A stretch of DNA of 7,951 nucleotides, taken from positions 183,849 to 191,799 of the forward strand of contig NZ_GG695975.1 in assembly GCF_000159955.1 (NCBI RefSeq). Direction: 5' to 3'. Origin of the DNA: Paenibacillus sp. oral taxon 786 str. D14. GTDB taxonomy: Bacteria; Bacillota; Bacilli; Paenibacillales; Paenibacillaceae. The notes below the pieces were generated by a model that had not been told where the DNA came from, searched no databases, and saw only the letters and a list, made by a program, of their open reading frames with translations. Shown in pieces: positions 6,943 to 7,951 of this stretch (its first letter is position 1; every line of letters begins with the position of its first letter). The translations under genes were made by a program, and so were the position numbers.

Positions 6943-7527
6943 ATGTTACAGGCAGAAGATGTTGCAGAATGGTTGGCAGGCTGGGGGATAGGATCGTACG
7001 TCCTTAGCATCGTCCTCAATGTGGTCATCAGCATCTTAGGGGTAATTCCTTCCGTTTTTCTCACGATGGCCAATGTGTTAGTGTTTGGGGGAATCCCAGG
7101 TTTTTTCGTATCCTGGCTCGGTGAAATGGCCGGTGCGATTGTTTCCTATATGTTATACCGAAAAGGGGCACTCAAACTAGAGGAGAAGTATCTTTCAAAG
7201 AACAGAAGATTGTGGTTCCATCGTATACAACGGATGAGTACTCTTAGGCAGTTTCTCACGGTTTTGATCGCCAGAATCATTCCATATATGCCGTCCGCCC
7301 TGGTTACAGTCATGAGTGTAATAGCACAAGTACGTATCCCGATCTATCTCCTCGCTACAGGCATCGGAAAAGCCCCGTCCATTCTTTTAGAGTCTATGGC
7401 TGGCTATGGGTTTAAGATGATTGAAGACCAACGCGTCAAGACGGGTATTTCAATATTGCTACTATTTTCATTCTTTTTCATTCTCTTTATACCCGGAAAG
7501 TTCAGATCTAGGAAGTCGGATATTTAA
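6943..7527 (+). CDS. VTT-domain (TVP38/TMEM64, DedA-like) membrane protein
   Basis: A 194-residue integral membrane protein. Hydrophobic segments lie at about 15-36, 37-55, 58-72, 104-126, 131-152 and 166-185. The VTT (SNARE-associated/DedA) signature is visible: GEMAGAIVSYMLYRKG (60-75), a charged cytoplasmic stretch (76-102), ARIIPYMPSAL (110-120), and a re-entrant second half ending TGIGKAPSILLESMAGYG (139-156). Related DedA/TVP38 proteins act in lipid-carrier or phospholipid movement across the membrane; which one applies here cannot be told. The usual Asn-x-x-x-Gly after the Arg-Pro-Pro loop is replaced by VTVMSVIA, a mild divergence. ATG 6943 follows GGGAG (6927-6931), a moderate site 11 bases upstream. 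Only about 40 bases lie between the preceding terminator and the start, with no convincing promoter, so expression may depend on read-through. Confidence 0.82.
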   Translation: MLQAEDVAEWLAGWGIGSYVLSIVLNVVISILGVIPSVFLTMANVLVFGGIPGFFVSWLGEMAGAIVSYMLYRKGALKLEEKYLSKNRRLWFHRIQRMSTLRQFLTVLIARIIPYMPSALVTVMSVIAQVRIPIYLLATGIGKAPSILLESMAGYGFKMIEDQRVKTGISILLLFSFFFILFIPGKFRSRKSDI

Positions 7528-7604
7528 ACATTCGCCAAAGAAAGGATCGAAGGGGCTGAATTATTGACATGCCTAGTTTGGATACAGTACCGTCCACGCC
7601 TTAC

Positions 7605-7634
7605 CACGACCATAATATCGGGTCGTGTTTTTTT
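7605..7634 (+). terminator. Rho-independent terminator after the VTT gene
   Basis: CACGACC (7605-7611) pairs perfectly with GGTCGTG (7621-7627) around a nine-base A/T-rich loop and is followed immediately by seven T residues. It lies about 78 bases after the VTT stop and insulates the next gene, which has its own promoter. Confidence 0.92.
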
Positions 7635-7651
7635 ATAAGTCCATAGAAATT

Positions 7652-7693
7652 GCACGCTTTCCACACGGTTTCTACACAATCACTCTTTACAAT
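7652..7693 (+). promoter_or_regulatory. Regulated-type promoter of the His-rich miniprotein gene, with direct repeats
   Basis: Reading along the plus strand: GCACG (7652-7656), CCACA (7661-7665), CTACA (7672-7676), then 11 bases and a good -10 box TACAAT (7688-7693). No proper -35 is present at the right distance. All spacings equal those at 5486-5527. The predicted leader is about 35 bases. An alternative, TTGCAC (7650-7655) with a poor TACACA 17 bases on, is less attractive because the -10 is weaker. Confidence 0.5.
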
Positions 7694-7733
7694 GAACATA
7701 TCAAGTTATTGAAATGATAAAGGAGGAATACAA

Positions 7734-7928
7734 ATGGATTGGTCTTGGCTGCTATTGTTGGCTTGTCCGTTAATGATGGTGTTTATGATGTTTGGAATGA
7801 AGGGGCATGGTCATGGACACGGCTCTCATTCGGAGCATTCAAATGACCGTGCGATGCAAGTACAGCTTGACGAACTAAAAGCGCAAAATGAGCAAATGAA
7901 GCAAGAAATTCAAAAATTATCCCGGTAA
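7734..7928 (+). CDS. Small His-rich membrane protein, DUF2933-like
   Basis: A 64-residue protein with three parts: one hydrophobic, Met-rich membrane helix (about 4-22, with CPLMMVFMMFGMKG, 11-24); a His/Gly stretch HGHGHGSHSEH (25-35) with six His in alternating arrangement; and a short amphipathic coiled coil (about 41-63: MQVQLDELKAQNEQMKQEIQ). The CPLMM...G.HGH layout resembles the DUF2933 family of miniproteins, which I recall near copper or other metal-handling genes; this recall should be checked. The translation signals are strong: AAAGGAGG (7719-7726) lies 7 bases before ATG 7734. The length, clean start and dedicated promoter make it a real gene rather than a chance frame. A metal-binding role is an inference from His and Met content. 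It is complete, ending 23 bases before the window edge. Confidence 0.8.
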   Translation: MDWSWLLLLACPLMMVFMMFGMKGHGHGHGSHSEHSNDRAMQVQLDELKAQNEQMKQEIQKLSR

Positions 7929-7951
7929 ACCAATCCGAAGTTCAAATTAAC

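Noticed and set aside
7564..7588. TTGACA followed by TACAGT as a promoter
   Set aside because: The spacing is only 13 bases, the -10 is poor, and any transcript would end at the terminator about 40 bases later.
7569..7646. 25-codon frame starting ATG downstream of the VTT gene
   Set aside because: It runs straight through the terminator stem and T-run, and its only purine-rich site (7549-7554) is too far from the ATG.

Overview
The window looks like chromosomal DNA of a low- to mid-GC, endospore-type Firmicute of the Paenibacillus/Brevibacillus kind. This is inferred from strong AGGAGG-type ribosome binding sites, use of TTG and GTG starts, intrinsic hairpin/T-run terminators, a Gram-positive lipoprotein carrying CWB2 cell-wall repeats, an NlpC/P60 wall hydrolase, and an sCache_3-type chemoreceptor of a form common in Paenibacillus. 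No RNA gene, CRISPR array, insertion sequence or phage gene was seen. Apart from the intergenic stretches (the longest about 210 bases) the window is filled with genes.

Layout. (1) Bases 28-3029, plus strand: a two-gene unit encoding a 766-residue polytopic membrane protein with a central spermidine-synthase-like SAM-binding domain, followed 26 bases later by an integral-membrane methyltransferase of the isoprenylcysteine carboxyl methyltransferase (ICMT) class. (2) Bases 3087-4763: a methyl-accepting chemotaxis protein whose start is better placed at a GTG than at an upstream TTG; it ends at a strong hairpin that also separates it from the convergent next gene. (3) Bases 5370-4813, minus strand: a small secreted NlpC/P60 peptidase. 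(4) Bases 5583-6842, plus strand and divergent from the peptidase: a CWB2-repeat lipoprotein ending in a Met/His-rich tail that looks able to bind metal; a strong terminator follows. (5) Bases 6943-7527: a VTT (DedA/TVP38-type) membrane protein, again followed by a textbook terminator. (6) Bases 7734-7928: a 64-residue membrane miniprotein with an HGHGHG segment and a short coiled coil, resembling DUF2933.

How the parts may work together. The right-hand part (5583-7928) has a cell-envelope and metal flavour: a surface lipoprotein with MxxM motifs and a His-rich membrane miniprotein. The most interesting signal is that these two genes, about 2.2 kb apart and separated by two terminators, have upstream regions that align without gaps: CACG-N4-CCACA-N6-CYACA-N11-TANAAT. 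The direct repeat with an 11-base period, placed over the -35 region of a good -10 box, suggests one regulator (probably of the OmpR/PhoB winged-helix class) controlling both. That regulator is not encoded in this window. The left-hand part holds a possible lipid- or small-molecule-modifying membrane enzyme pair, and the aminopropyltransferase-like domain appears to lack that family's catalytic aspartates.
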